Of a DNA stretch of 48,456 nucleotides, positions 24,538-33,104 are shown in pieces. The DNA comes from Streptomyces phaeochromogenes (lineage in GTDB: Bacteria; Actinomycetota; Actinomycetes; Streptomycetales; Streptomycetaceae), in the NCBI RefSeq assembly GCF_001418655.1, contig NZ_LIQZ01000059.1, positions 1 through 48,456 on the forward strand, given 5' to 3'. The position numbers and the translations under genes were made by a program. How positions within the stretch are numbered: position 1 is the stretch's first letter; every line of letters starts with the position of its first letter. The notes beneath the pieces were generated by a model, which was not told the DNA's origin, ran no database searches, and worked only from the letters and a program-made list of their open reading frames with translations.

Positions 24538-25839
24538 ATGGATGCCCTGGCCGAGGCAGTTGTCGCGGGAGCCGCCCGCACCGAACTGGAGCACCTGCCC
24601 CCACCCGACCGCTTCACCGCCGCCCACCTGCGCGCGGAGGACGTGGACAGCTTCACCGGAGTCGCCGACAAGGACGTACGGAAATCCATCCACATCGGCG
24701 CGGTGCCGATGCCCGAACTCGCCCCGAACGAGGTGCTGGTGGCCGTCATGGCCAGCGGCATCAACTACAACACCGTCTGGTCGGCGATGTTCGAACCCAT
24801 CCCGACCTTCAGCTTCCTGAAGCACTTCGGCCGCCAGGACCGCTGGGCGGCCCGGCACGACCAGCCCTTCCACGTCATCGGCTCGGACGCCTCCGGCGTC
24901 GTCGTACGCACCGGTTCGGGCGTGCGCAGATGGCAGGTCGGCGACCACGTCGTGGTGAGCCCCGTGTACGTGGACGAGGAGGACCCGGCGACCCACGCCG
25001 ACGGCATGCTGGGCACGGGCATGCTGGCCTGGGGCTTCGAGACCAACTACGGAGGACTGGCCCACTACGCCGTGGCCAGGACCAGCCAACTCCTCCCCAA
25101 ACCCGCCCACTTGACCTGGGAGGAGGCCGCCTCGAACCCGCTGTGCGCGGGCACGGCGTACCGCATGCTGGTCAGCGACCGGGGCGCCCGGATGACCCAG
25201 GGCGACGTGGTGCTGGTCTGGGGAGCGGCGGGCGGCCTCGGCGCGTACGCGGTCCAACTCGTCCGTAACGGCGGGGGCATAGCCGTCGGCGTCGTCAGCA
25301 GCGAGCAGAAGGCGGAGTACGCCCGCCGGCTCGGCTGCCACCACGTGATCAACCGGGAGGAGATCGGCCTCAGCGGCAGCGAGCCGCCCGCCGATCCCGC
25401 CGTGGTCGGCAAACGGCTCGGCAAGCTGATCCGGGCCGCGACCGGGGAGGACCCGCACATCGTCTTCGAGCACGTCGGCCGGGCCACCTTCGGCGTCTCG
25501 GTCTTCGTCGTCCGCCGCGGCGGGGCGGTGGTGACGTGCGGCTCCAGCACCGGCTACCAGCACGAGTTCGACAACCGGTACCTCTGGATGCGCCTCAAGC
25601 GCGTCATCGGCAGCCACGGCTCCAACCTCCACGAACAGGCCGCCGTAGGCCGCCTCCTGGACCTCGGCCACCTCACCCCCGCCCTCACCGAGACCTACCC
25701 CCTCACCGACACGGCCGAGGCGGCCCGCCTGGTCCAGAACAACGCCCACCTGGGCAAGGTCGGCGTGCTAGCCCTCGCTCCCGGGCCCGGGCTTGGGGTC
25801 GTGGACGCCGAGCGGCGGGAGCGCCTCACCGGGATGTGA
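24538..25839 (+). CDS. ccr: crotonyl-CoA carboxylase/reductase (CCR), possibly long-chain
   Basis: The 433-residue protein is a CCR-type MDR enzyme that reductively carboxylates an enoyl-CoA with NADPH and CO2 to give an alkylmalonyl-CoA. The family traits are visible: the GINYNTVW segment with Asn78, Phe167-Glu168 in GFETNYG, and His360 in IGSHGSN. These correspond to the CO2-pocket residues described for the Kitasatospora enzyme (Asn81, Phe170-Glu171, His365). The cofactor loop is WGAAGGLG. AAGGAGG precedes the ATG. The gene is 81 bases after the Ag85-like gene in the same orientation, so it probably supplies the AT domain of the PKS. Chain-length preference cannot be read from this sequence by eye. 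Confidence 0.9.
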   Translation: MDALAEAVVAGAARTELEHLPPPDRFTAAHLRAEDVDSFTGVADKDVRKSIHIGAVPMPELAPNEVLVAVMASGINYNTVWSAMFEPIPTFSFLKHFGRQDRWAARHDQPFHVIGSDASGVVVRTGSGVRRWQVGDHVVVSPVYVDEEDPATHADGMLGTGMLAWGFETNYGGLAHYAVARTSQLLPKPAHLTWEEAASNPLCAGTAYRMLVSDRGARMTQGDVVLVWGAAGGLGAYAVQLVRNGGGIAVGVVSSEQKAEYARRLGCHHVINREEIGLSGSEPPADPAVVGKRLGKLIRAATGEDPHIVFEHVGRATFGVSVFVVRRGGAVVTCGSSTGYQHEFDNRYLWMRLKRVIGSHGSNLHEQAAVGRLLDLGHLTPALTETYPLTDTAEAARLVQNNAHLGKVGVLALAPGPGLGVVDAERRERLTGM

Positions 25840-25845
25840 CCGTCT

Positions 25846-27309
25846 TCAGGAAGGGGTGGGTTGTTCCTCGTGCTCCTGGGCCTTCGTCGGGACCCGCGGC
25901 TGCGGTGTCATGGAGAGCTTGTCGGGCTTGACCGTGACGATGGCCTGGGGGCGCGGGGGAGCGGACGTGAGGGTCAGCCGCCAGCGTTGGACGACGGTGG
26001 CCAGGACGATGAGGAGTTCGGTCCAGGCGAACTCCTCGCCTATGCACTTGCGCCGGCCGTCCCCGAAGGCGAGGAACGAGGAGCGGTTGATGCTCTTCGC
26101 GCGCTCGGGTTCCCAACGGCCCGGGTCGAAGGCCGCGGGGTCCGCATAGACCTCGGGGTCGTGCTGGTGGACGTACGGGCTGTATACGACGTCCGCGCCC
26201 TCGGGGATCGGGACTCCGTCGAGGACGACCGGCCGTGTGGTGGTTCGCGTGACGAGCCAAGCCGGTCCGTACATGCGCATGGCCTCCTTGAGGACACTGC
26301 GCATGTACGGCAGGGAGCCCAGGTCCTCCTGGCGCAGCGGGCGTTCGCCGCAGACGGCGTCGAGTTCGGCGTGCAGCTTCCGCTCGATGCCCGGGTTGCG
26401 GCTGATCTCGTACAGGGTCCACGCCAGGGTCGTCCCGGTGGTCTCGATCGCGCCCGTGAGGAGGGTGATCGCCTCGTCCTGGAGCTGCTGGCGGGAGAGA
26501 GGGCCCGTCTCGGGGTCGTCGGCCGTGAGGAGAGTGGAGAAGAGTCCGGTCTGCGACGCGGTGCCCTCGGCCTGCGCGCCGTCCTGATGGGCGGGGCAGC
26601 CGGGCGGCGGCGCGGGCTGCTCCGCGGACGCCAGCTGGGCCCGGTGGTGGTCGATGGCCTGGTCGATGAGGACTCGCAGCCGGGCGACCCGGCGCTCGTG
26701 CGCGCGGTTCGCGGGCAGGGGCAGTTTCGTCACCCAACCGGGCAGGATGGTCTGCCGGATCGTGCCACGCATGATCTCCGGCATGAGGCCCTGGAACTCC
26801 TGCTCGACATGTCCCGGCAGGCCCGAACCGAAGAGCGCCACGAGGAACGTCGACAGCGTCAGGTCGTTCATGTCCTCGTACGTGTCACGCGCGACCCCCT
26901 CCGCCCATGCCTCGGTCGCCGCCCGTACGTGGCTGATCATGACGTCGCCACGGGTGGCGATGTGCGACTTGTTGAACATGGGCTGCATCAGCCGCCGGTG
27001 CTTCATGTGCAGGTCGCCGTCGGCGATCGTGGCGAGGCCGTCGCCGAAGAACACCCGCAGCGCGTCGATGATCTTGCCGCCCTTTGCGAACGCGTCGACC
27101 TCCGTCACCAGCACCCGGCGGGTGACGGCCGGGTCGGTGACCACATAGGCGGCGGTGGGGCCTATCAGGATCTTCACGACGCTGCCCTGTTCGCGCAGCG
27201 CGTTCATGAACTCCAGGGGACGTCGGGCCAGTTGGTGTCCGTGTCCGATCAAGGGCAGGCGGCCGGGGGCGGTCGGGGCCGAGGCGGGGGGACCTGATAC
27301 GCCGCTCAT
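25846..27309 (-). CDS. cytochrome P450 with standard motifs
   Basis: The 487-residue protein has a complete P450 set: the I-helix GAIETTGTT, K-helix E342 and R345 in LKEAMRMY, and the heme loop FLAFGDGRRKCIGEEFA with Cys422. It has no membrane anchor, so it is a soluble, class I bacterial type that needs ferredoxin; none is encoded nearby. Length and sequence style resemble actinomycete P450s that oxidise terpenes or other hydrophobic compounds. It converges with the CCR gene (6-base gap) and is divergent from the conservon, so it could act on the lipid or the terpene product. ATG at 27309 with GAGGAG upstream. Confidence 0.88.
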   Translation of the reverse strand: MSGVSGPPASAPTAPGRLPLIGHGHQLARRPLEFMNALREQGSVVKILIGPTAAYVVTDPAVTRRVLVTEVDAFAKGGKIIDALRVFFGDGLATIADGDLHMKHRRLMQPMFNKSHIATRGDVMISHVRAATEAWAEGVARDTYEDMNDLTLSTFLVALFGSGLPGHVEQEFQGLMPEIMRGTIRQTILPGWVTKLPLPANRAHERRVARLRVLIDQAIDHHRAQLASAEQPAPPPGCPAHQDGAQAEGTASQTGLFSTLLTADDPETGPLSRQQLQDEAITLLTGAIETTGTTLAWTLYEISRNPGIERKLHAELDAVCGERPLRQEDLGSLPYMRSVLKEAMRMYGPAWLVTRTTTRPVVLDGVPIPEGADVVYSPYVHQHDPEVYADPAAFDPGRWEPERAKSINRSSFLAFGDGRRKCIGEEFAWTELLIVLATVVQRWRLTLTSAPPRPQAIVTVKPDKLSMTPQPRVPTKAQEHEEQPTPS

Positions 27310-27667
27310 CGGTGGGTCTCCTCAAGATCAACTCGGGTGCTGTGATCATGACATGCATGCCCACGCGATCCGTGTCGTACCCGCCGTTTTCGTCACAGCA
27401 CCCTCCGGTCGCGGCAATGAGTAAAGGGATTTGTCGACTGATTCGAGCTGGTCGGAGGGTCGCCAAAGCTTCACAGAAGTGGGCCGGTGAGGTTGATCTG
27501 AGGTAGATCAAACCCGATAAGGTTCCCTGAGGCGCGGCGAGTTGACGCGACAGCAATCGGTTGTCGCTCGCTGTCCACGCATGCCCGTCGCGGGGTGGAT
27601 CACCGCGCGACGAGTGCTGCCCCGAGCTTCTCCCCCCTGTTCGATCGTGTTGCTTCGAAGGATGCAG
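27310..27667. promoter_or_regulatory. divergent intergenic region between P450 and conservon kinase
   Basis: I see no gene in these 358 bases. TTGATCT (27493-27499) pairs with AGATCAA (27505-27511) across 5 bases, a good operator candidate upstream of the conservon. Otherwise I see no convincing promoter boxes. The region is a plausible site of divergent control of the P450 and the conservon. Confidence 0.4.
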
Positions 27668-29302
27668 ATGGAACTTGCCACTCCGCCACCGGAGGCGCGG
27701 GCACCGGCCGCCTGGTACAGCTGGTGGCTGATGCCGCTGGCCTTAGGCGCTGGAACCGTCGCCGCCGCGGTCGCCGGACCCGACTCGACCCAGATACCCG
27801 CGATCGTCTCCGGGGTCGCGGCGACGGCCGCGAGCGCCATCTCCGTACGACTCCTCGTCCGCTCCCAGCTCCAGCTGCGCCGCAGCGCAGGCGAGTTCAG
27901 GAACGCGCAGGCCGAACACTCCCAGCAGTGGCAGCAGCACGTGGCCGGGCTGGAGCGAAAGTACGCCGCCGAACGATCCACGTACGACGCCCAGTTGGCC
28001 GAGCAGGCCAAGGCCTACGAGGCGCGGATCGCCGAGCAGACGCAGGCCTGGCAGGAGCAGCTCGACCGCCAGCTCGCGGCCGTCGCCCAGCTCGCCGACC
28101 AGCAGCTGCCCGAGGCGCTGGAGCGGCTGCGGGCCGGTGACTCCATCGACGACGTGCTGCCCTCCGTCAACCAGTGCGCCGAGGTCAGCGCCGACCTGCA
28201 GGCCCAACTGCGCAAGGTGCTCAGGACGGCGCTCATCGGCGTGGAGCAGGAGTTCAACCGCTCCACCTCCGCCGAGCAGGCCGTCATCAGCATCGGCAGC
28301 CGCATCCACGTACTGACCAGCAAGCTGCGCGGCCGGCTCCACGAGATGCAGGGCGAACACGGCAGGCTGCCCTCCGTCGCCCAGGGGCTGATGGAGCTCG
28401 ACCAGCAGCTCGGCCCCGCCGACTCGCTGGCCGCGAGCATCGGCGTACTCGGCGGCTCGGACCGGCCCGGCCGCCAGTGGCAGGAGCCCCAGCGCCTGCT
28501 CAGCGTGGTGCGCGGCGGTATCGGCCGGATCAAGGACTTCGACCGCGTCCAGGTCCAGCACCTGCCCGAACTCGGCGTCGACGGCGGCATGGTGGACCAC
28601 CTCACGCTGGTCTTCGCCCACCTGCTCGACAACGCGGCACGCTACTCGCCGCCCACCGAGCCGGTGATCGTCTCCGGCAAGGAGGTGCCCAACGGCGTCG
28701 GCATCGAGATCCAGGACTCCGGCAAGGGCCTGAACGAGGAGAAGAAGCAGGAGGCCCTCCAGTCGCTGGAGGGGGTGGCCCCCGGCCCCGGCCTCGGCGG
28801 GGTGTCCGAGGACGCCCACCTCGGTCTGCGCGTGGTGGGAGCCCTGGCCCGCCGGTACGGCATCAGGGTCACCTTCGCGGACTCTCCGTGGCTCGGCACC
28901 TCAGTGGTCATCGTGGTACCTCACAAGTACTTCAGCCAGTTGCCCGCCGCCGTCACGGCGCCGGCTCCTGTCGCTGAGGCTTCCGTCGCGCCGGGCACCG
29001 TTTCGGCCCCGGCCGAGGAACCGGCTCAGGCCGAGGAGCCGGAGGAGACCGGGGACACCACCCCCGGCGGTCTGCCCCGGCGCCGCAGGCGAGCCGAGTC
29101 CGAGAGGCCCAAGTCGGCCGCCCGGGAGGAAGAGTCCCCCGCCACCGCCTCGCACGCGGTGCCGCCGGACGAGTCCTTCACCGGCCTGGCCGCCTTCGCC
29201 ACGGCCGGACGTGAGCCGGCCGCGCGGCGTGAGCCGGCTGCCGGACACGAGCCGACCGCCGGACGTGAGTCCACAGAGCACCGCACTGAAGAGAGCGACT
29301 AG
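27668..29302 (+). CDS. CvnA-like conservon sensor kinase, atypical
   Basis: The protein (544 residues from ATG at 27668, GAAGG site 6 bases upstream) has two close N-terminal membrane helices (about 18-38 and 44-65), a long Gln/Ala-rich coiled coil (about 75-145), a four-helix segment, a HATPase domain (LVFAHLLDNAARYSPPTEPV, EIQDSGKGLNEEKK, GLRVVGALARRYG) and a 120-residue low-complexity tail. In the family, the LDH box of the four-helix segment has the candidate phospho-acceptor His; here it reads LMELDQQLGP with Gln246. ATP-binding residues are kept, so it may work without standard autophosphorylation. It opens a coupled operon with CvnB, C and D and a P450. Confidence 0.85.
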   Translation: MELATPPPEARAPAAWYSWWLMPLALGAGTVAAAVAGPDSTQIPAIVSGVAATAASAISVRLLVRSQLQLRRSAGEFRNAQAEHSQQWQQHVAGLERKYAAERSTYDAQLAEQAKAYEARIAEQTQAWQEQLDRQLAAVAQLADQQLPEALERLRAGDSIDDVLPSVNQCAEVSADLQAQLRKVLRTALIGVEQEFNRSTSAEQAVISIGSRIHVLTSKLRGRLHEMQGEHGRLPSVAQGLMELDQQLGPADSLAASIGVLGGSDRPGRQWQEPQRLLSVVRGGIGRIKDFDRVQVQHLPELGVDGGMVDHLTLVFAHLLDNAARYSPPTEPVIVSGKEVPNGVGIEIQDSGKGLNEEKKQEALQSLEGVAPGPGLGGVSEDAHLGLRVVGALARRYGIRVTFADSPWLGTSVVIVVPHKYFSQLPAAVTAPAPVAEASVAPGTVSAPAEEPAQAEEPEETGDTTPGGLPRRRRRAESERPKSAAREEESPATASHAVPPDESFTGLAAFATAGREPAARREPAAGHEPTAGRESTEHRTEESD

Positions 29303-29307
29303 TCCAC

Positions 29308-29718
29308 ATGACGCAACAGGGAACCGACGTGAGCTGGGCGCTCCGCGATCTGGTGGAGAGCATCCAGGAGATCCGCTTCGCCCTCGTGGCCTCCAGCGAC
29401 GGCAAGGCCATCACCTCCTACGGCGCCGACGACCCCGACGACGTGGACCGTTTCGCCGCCGTGGTGGCGGGCCTGCAGGCACTGGCCCAGCCCGTGGCCG
29501 AGCAGTTCCCCAAATACGCCGGGCAACTGCGCCTCGCGATGATCGAGGTCGACGGCGGCCACCTCTTCGTGGTGCGCGCCGGCGTGGAGACGTACCTCGG
29601 AGTACTCGCCAGGGAGGGGCTCGACCAGGGCCTGCTCGGCCACCAGATGAGGGACCTGGCCCGCAGGATGGGTGAGCTCCTCGGCACCACTCCGCGCCTG
29701 GAGGAGCACTCTGGATGA
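29308..29718 (+). CDS. CvnB-like roadblock/LC7 protein
   Basis: The 136-residue protein is a single roadblock/LC7 domain (LRDLVESIQEIRFALVASSD, then GKAITSYG). In conservons the CvnB protein forms a complex with the GTPase CvnD and the kinase CvnA, coupling membrane signalling to the GTP cycle. The gene starts 6 bases after the kinase stop and ends in ATGA overlap with the DUF742 gene. Confidence 0.9.
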   Translation: MTQQGTDVSWALRDLVESIQEIRFALVASSDGKAITSYGADDPDDVDRFAAVVAGLQALAQPVAEQFPKYAGQLRLAMIEVDGGHLFVVRAGVETYLGVLAREGLDQGLLGHQMRDLARRMGELLGTTPRLEEHSG

Positions 29719-30086
29719 GTGGTCCCCGCCGACCCACGGACCCGTCCGGTCTCGAGCGCTACTACGTCCTCACGGGCGGTCGCAGCGGACCGGGCGGTTC
29801 GTCGTCGAGCCTTGACGTGGCGACCCTCATCACCTCCCGTGCCGCGGCCGTCCCCGGTCTGCAGCACGAGCACGAGGAGATCCTCCGGCGCTGCCGCGAT
29901 CCGCTGTCGGTGGCCGAACTCGGCGCCCATCTCGGATTGCCCTTCAACATTCTCGCGGTGCTCTTGGCCGATCTGCTGGACGCAGGCCGCGTTGAAGCCC
30001 GTCACCCCATCCCGGCGTCAGGCGCCGGTCGCGGGCCCGACCTCGCGCTCCTTGAGGAGGTACTCAGTGGACTTGAAAGGCTTTGA
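29715..30086 (+). CDS. CvnC-like DUF742 protein
   Basis: The 123-residue protein has the DUF742 signature ERYYVLTGGR at the start and a winged-helix-like rest (SVAELGAHLGLPFNILAVLL). DUF742 proteins are conservon components of unknown exact role, probably adaptors. It overlaps the CvnB stop by ATGA and the CvnD start by 20 bases. Confidence 0.9.
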   Translation: MSGPRRPTDPSGLERYYVLTGGRSGPGGSSSSLDVATLITSRAAAVPGLQHEHEEILRRCRDPLSVAELGAHLGLPFNILAVLLADLLDAGRVEARHPIPASGAGRGPDLALLEEVLSGLERL

Positions 30087-30687
30087 CCATCCCGACCGGT
30101 ACTCGGCGGACGGCACTCTGCCGGCCGGTGCCCGCTCGGTGAAGGTGATGATCGCCGGCGGATTCGGCACCGGTAAGACCACCATGGTCCGCTCGGTCAG
30201 CGACATCAAGCCGCTCACCACCGAGGAGACGCTGACCCAGGCCAGCGCCGACGTCGACAACCTGATCGGGGTGGCGGACAAGCAGGAGACCACCGTCAGC
30301 CTCGACTTCGGCAAGATCGGCATCAACGACCAGCTGGTGCTGTATCTGTTCGGCACTCCCGGCCAGGAGCGGTTCTGGTTCCTGTGGAACGGGCTGTTCA
30401 AGGGCGCGCTCGGGGCCGTGGTCCTGGTCGACACGCGTCGACTGGCCTCCAGCTTCCGGGCGATCGAGGAGATGGAGCGGCAGAACGTCCCGTTCGTGAT
30501 CGCCCTCAACGTCTTCCCCGACTCAAAGGACCACCCGGTCGAGGAGATCCGCGACGCCCTGGACATCTCCCCGCACACCCCGATCGTGGCCTGCGACGCC
30601 CGCGACCGGGCCTCCAGCCGTGATGTGCTCATCGCGCTGATACGCCACCTCAAGGAACGCTCCGCAGTCGCTCTGGAGTCCCGATGA
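30067..30687 (+). CDS. CvnD-like small GTP-binding protein
   Basis: The 206-residue protein is a Ras-like GTPase of the conservon type: P-loop GGFGTGKTTMVRS, G3-type LFGTPGQERFWFLW, and a G4-like segment IALNVFPDS that lacks the usual NKxD. These variations are normal in this family. GTG at 30067 is chosen because GAGGAGG lies just upstream, inside the CvnC gene. It would switch between GTP and GDP states under CvnB. Confidence 0.9.
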   Translation: MDLKGFDHPDRYSADGTLPAGARSVKVMIAGGFGTGKTTMVRSVSDIKPLTTEETLTQASADVDNLIGVADKQETTVSLDFGKIGINDQLVLYLFGTPGQERFWFLWNGLFKGALGAVVLVDTRRLASSFRAIEEMERQNVPFVIALNVFPDSKDHPVEEIRDALDISPHTPIVACDARDRASSRDVLIALIRHLKERSAVALESR

Positions 30688-31937
30688 CCGACCAGCCCTT
30701 AAACGGTCCCGACGCCCCGCGCGGCTGCCCGGTCGCGCACGGCGGGGGAGACGGGCTCACCCGTCTCTACGGGCCCGACGCGGCGACCGACCCGATCGGC
30801 ATCTACTCGCGGCTGCGCAAGCAGCACGGGCCGGTCGCGCCGGTACTGCTGGAGGGCGACATCCCGGCGTGGCTGGTCCTCGGCTACCGGGAGAACCGGC
30901 GGGTGCTCGACAACCCCCGTCAGTTCAGCCGGGATTCGCGGATCTGGCGGGACTGGAAGGACGGGCGTGTCGAGAGCACCTCGCCACTGATTCCGATGCT
31001 GGGGTGGCGGCCCGACTGCGTCTCCCAGGACGGTGAACCGCACCGCAGGCTGCGCGGTGCGGTGACGGACAACCTCCAGGCCGTCGCGAGTCGCGGCATC
31101 CGCCGTCACGTCACGCACTTCGCGAACAAACTGATCGACGCGTTCGCCGGGGCCGGCAGTGCCGACCTGGTGGCCGAGTACTCCGAGTATCTGCCGATGC
31201 TCGTACTGACCAGGGTGTTCGGGCTCGCGGAGGGCGAGGGGCGGCAGCTCGCCGAGTCCTGCGCCCAGGTGATGAAGGGTGGTGCGGACGCCCTCGTCCA
31301 CAACGACCGCATCATGCAGATCCTCGGTGAACTCGCTGAGCGCAAGCGGGTGGAGCCGGGTTCCGACTTCACCACCGGGCTGCTGGAGCACCACGCCGAG
31401 CTCGACGACGACGAGATCCTCAACCATCTGCGTCTGGTGCTGATCACCGCCCACGCCACCACCAGCAATCTGCTGGCCCGGGTGCTCCAACTGGTACTCA
31501 CCGACGGCAACCGGCTCTCCGGCCTCGTCAGCGGGCAGCTGAACATCTCCGCCGTCGTCGAGGAGGTCATGTGGAACACGCCGCCGCTGGCCGTCCTGCC
31601 GGGGCGGTTCGCCGCGGCCGACCTCGAACTGGGCGGGCACCATATCCAGGAAGGTGACCTGCTCGTCCTCGGCCTGACCGCCGGGAACGTGGACCCGGAG
31701 ATCCGGCCCGACGTCGGCATCTCCGTGCACGGCAACCAGTCGCACCTCGCGTTCAGCGGGGGGCCGCACGAGTGCCCCGGACAGAACATCGGCCAGGCCA
31801 TCATCGAGACGGCTGTCGATGTGCTGCTGCACCGGCTGCCGGGGCTGCGGCTCGCGGTGACGCCGGACGAGCTCACGTCCACGGCCTCCACATGGGAGGC
31901 AAAGCTCAACCGGCTTCCGGTCGAGTTCGCGACGTAG
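30684..31937 (+). CDS. CYP157-like cytochrome P450 of the conservon
   Basis: The 417-residue protein has a P450 fold with heme loop FSGGPHECPG (Cys364) and I-helix ITAHATTSN. The K-helix reads E294-V-M-W297, so the Arg of the almost universal ExxR motif is replaced by Trp. This change is described for the CYP157 family of Streptomyces, whose genes also sit in conservons, so the gene is probably a real CYP157 relative and not a broken gene. The ATG overlaps the CvnD stop (ATGA). Its substrate is not known. It converges with the terpene synthase. Confidence 0.85.
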   Translation: MTDQPLNGPDAPRGCPVAHGGGDGLTRLYGPDAATDPIGIYSRLRKQHGPVAPVLLEGDIPAWLVLGYRENRRVLDNPRQFSRDSRIWRDWKDGRVESTSPLIPMLGWRPDCVSQDGEPHRRLRGAVTDNLQAVASRGIRRHVTHFANKLIDAFAGAGSADLVAEYSEYLPMLVLTRVFGLAEGEGRQLAESCAQVMKGGADALVHNDRIMQILGELAERKRVEPGSDFTTGLLEHHAELDDDEILNHLRLVLITAHATTSNLLARVLQLVLTDGNRLSGLVSGQLNISAVVEEVMWNTPPLAVLPGRFAAADLELGGHHIQEGDLLVLGLTAGNVDPEIRPDVGISVHGNQSHLAFSGGPHECPGQNIGQAIIETAVDVLLHRLPGLRLAVTPDELTSTASTWEAKLNRLPVEFAT

Positions 31938-32037
31938 GCGCGTCGCTGCGCTTTTTCTGGGGAGCGGCTGTTGTGGGTCGGCTGCGGGTTCGTCGTGGCT
32001 CGTCGCGCCCACGCGGCGGAGCCGCACGATGTCACAG

Positions 32038-32064
32038 CCCCGCGCCCCTCGAAGGGGCGCGGGG
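32038..32064. terminator. strong bidirectional terminator, interspersed repeat family
   Basis: CCCCGCGCCCCT (32038-32049) and AGGGGCGCGGGG (32053-32064) are perfect 12-bp arms with a 3-nt loop. It sits between the convergent P450 and terpene synthase genes. The flanking GTCGCGCCCACGCGGCGGAG text is the usual neighbour of this Streptomyces repeat; a second core is at 9661-9711 and a partial one at the window end. Nothing else is seen in 31938-32072. Confidence 0.85.
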
Positions 32065-32072
32065 AACTGTTC

Positions 32073-33104
32073 TCAGACTGCCAGGAGATCGTCCAGTGAG
32101 CCCTGGCCCGCCAACTCGGCCCTGGCGGCCGGGGATTCCTTGTCCGCCGCGTAGCGGCCGGACGTGAGTGCCCACTCGTAGTTGCCGTTTATCCAGTGCT
32201 GGATGGCCTCGACGCCCATCCGGACCTTCGCGCGGTCGTCCTCGTCCAGGCCGAGTTCGTCGCACATCTGCGGTACCTGCGCCTCCAGTTCGAGGTACTC
32301 GGCGAGGCTGTCCGTGGTCATCTTGACGGCCTCGTCGGCGGCCTCCTGCCATCCGCAGTGGCGCTCGCGGTGCAGTACGGCTATCAGGTTGTGGCCGTCT
32401 CCTCGGCGTTTCTCGCGCTCGAAGGAGTGGATGTCGTTCATGAAGCCGATGGTGTCGGCGGCCAGGTCCCGCATTCTCTCCATCAGTGGATGCGCCTGCA
32501 CCTCGGCGGGCACCTCGAAGCCGCGGCTGCGCTCACCGGCGTCGATGCTGTGGTGGATGCCGACCGTACGGCGGCGGAACTCGGCGTACTCCTGAAGGTC
32601 GAGCGTGCCGGCCAGGCCGCGGGCGGCCAGGTCGACCTCCTCGGTGTGCGCCACGAGGAAACGGCCCCAGGAGGCCGCGAATCGCGTACGCCATGTCAGA
32701 GACATGCCATCCGAAAGATGGGCCCAGACCTCCGCCCAGGCCATGGTGATCGGGCACGCCACACGAGGGGTGATGCCCGCCGGCCGCAAGGGGGTGGCGA
32801 TGAGCTCCCGCGCGACCTCCGCTATGCGGTCGGCGCGATCCGGCCTTCCTGAGTCGAACTGGTCGTCGAAAAGGAAGGCCAGCGAGAACCAGTTCATCAG
32901 GACGACCATGTCGTCAGCCGAAGCGTGGGGGTAGGTGCGGGCCGCCGCCTGGGGCAGATCCCAGGAGCGGTACTCCTCGAATCCGGCCTGGCTGCGGACC
33001 AGGCCCTTGTCCCATACCCAGCGCAGATGGCGGGAGCGGGCGTACTCGAGATGTTCGCTGACGGGAGTGGTGAAGGGGAGGTCGAACCTGACGTCCTGCG
33101 GCAT
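32073..33104 (-). CDS. class I sesquiterpene-type synthase
   Basis: The 343-residue protein has the bacterial terpene cyclase motifs: LFDDQFD (D80, D81, D84) near the start of the active site, and the NSE triad in NDIHSFERE (N223, S227, E231). A C-terminal Arg-Tyr occurs in SGRY. Both metal motifs are intact, so it should bind three Mg2+ and cyclise farnesyl diphosphate (possibly geranyl diphosphate). It resembles pentalenene-type enzymes in length and start (MPQDV), but the product cannot be assigned; it is not the two-domain geosmin synthase. ATG at 33104 with an AGAGGA site. The conservon P450 converges on it. Confidence 0.9.
   Translation of the reverse strand: MPQDVRFDLPFTTPVSEHLEYARSRHLRWVWDKGLVRSQAGFEEYRSWDLPQAAARTYPHASADDMVVLMNWFSLAFLFDDQFDSGRPDRADRIAEVARELIATPLRPAGITPRVACPITMAWAEVWAHLSDGMSLTWRTRFAASWGRFLVAHTEEVDLAARGLAGTLDLQEYAEFRRRTVGIHHSIDAGERSRGFEVPAEVQAHPLMERMRDLAADTIGFMNDIHSFEREKRRGDGHNLIAVLHRERHCGWQEAADEAVKMTTDSLAEYLELEAQVPQMCDELGLDEDDRAKVRMGVEAIQHWINGNYEWALTSGRYAADKESPAARAELAGQGSLDDLLAV

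Noticed and set aside
23125..25749. 874-residue antisense frame across the Ag85-like and CCR genes
   Set aside because: Antisense shadow of two well-supported genes.
30684..31937. Conservon P450 as a pseudogene
   Set aside because: The ExxR change is known in CYP157, the frame is intact and the gene is translationally coupled.
32073..33104. Geosmin or 2-methylisoborneol synthase
   Set aside because: Only one catalytic domain of 343 residues, no second domain and no methyltransferase partner.
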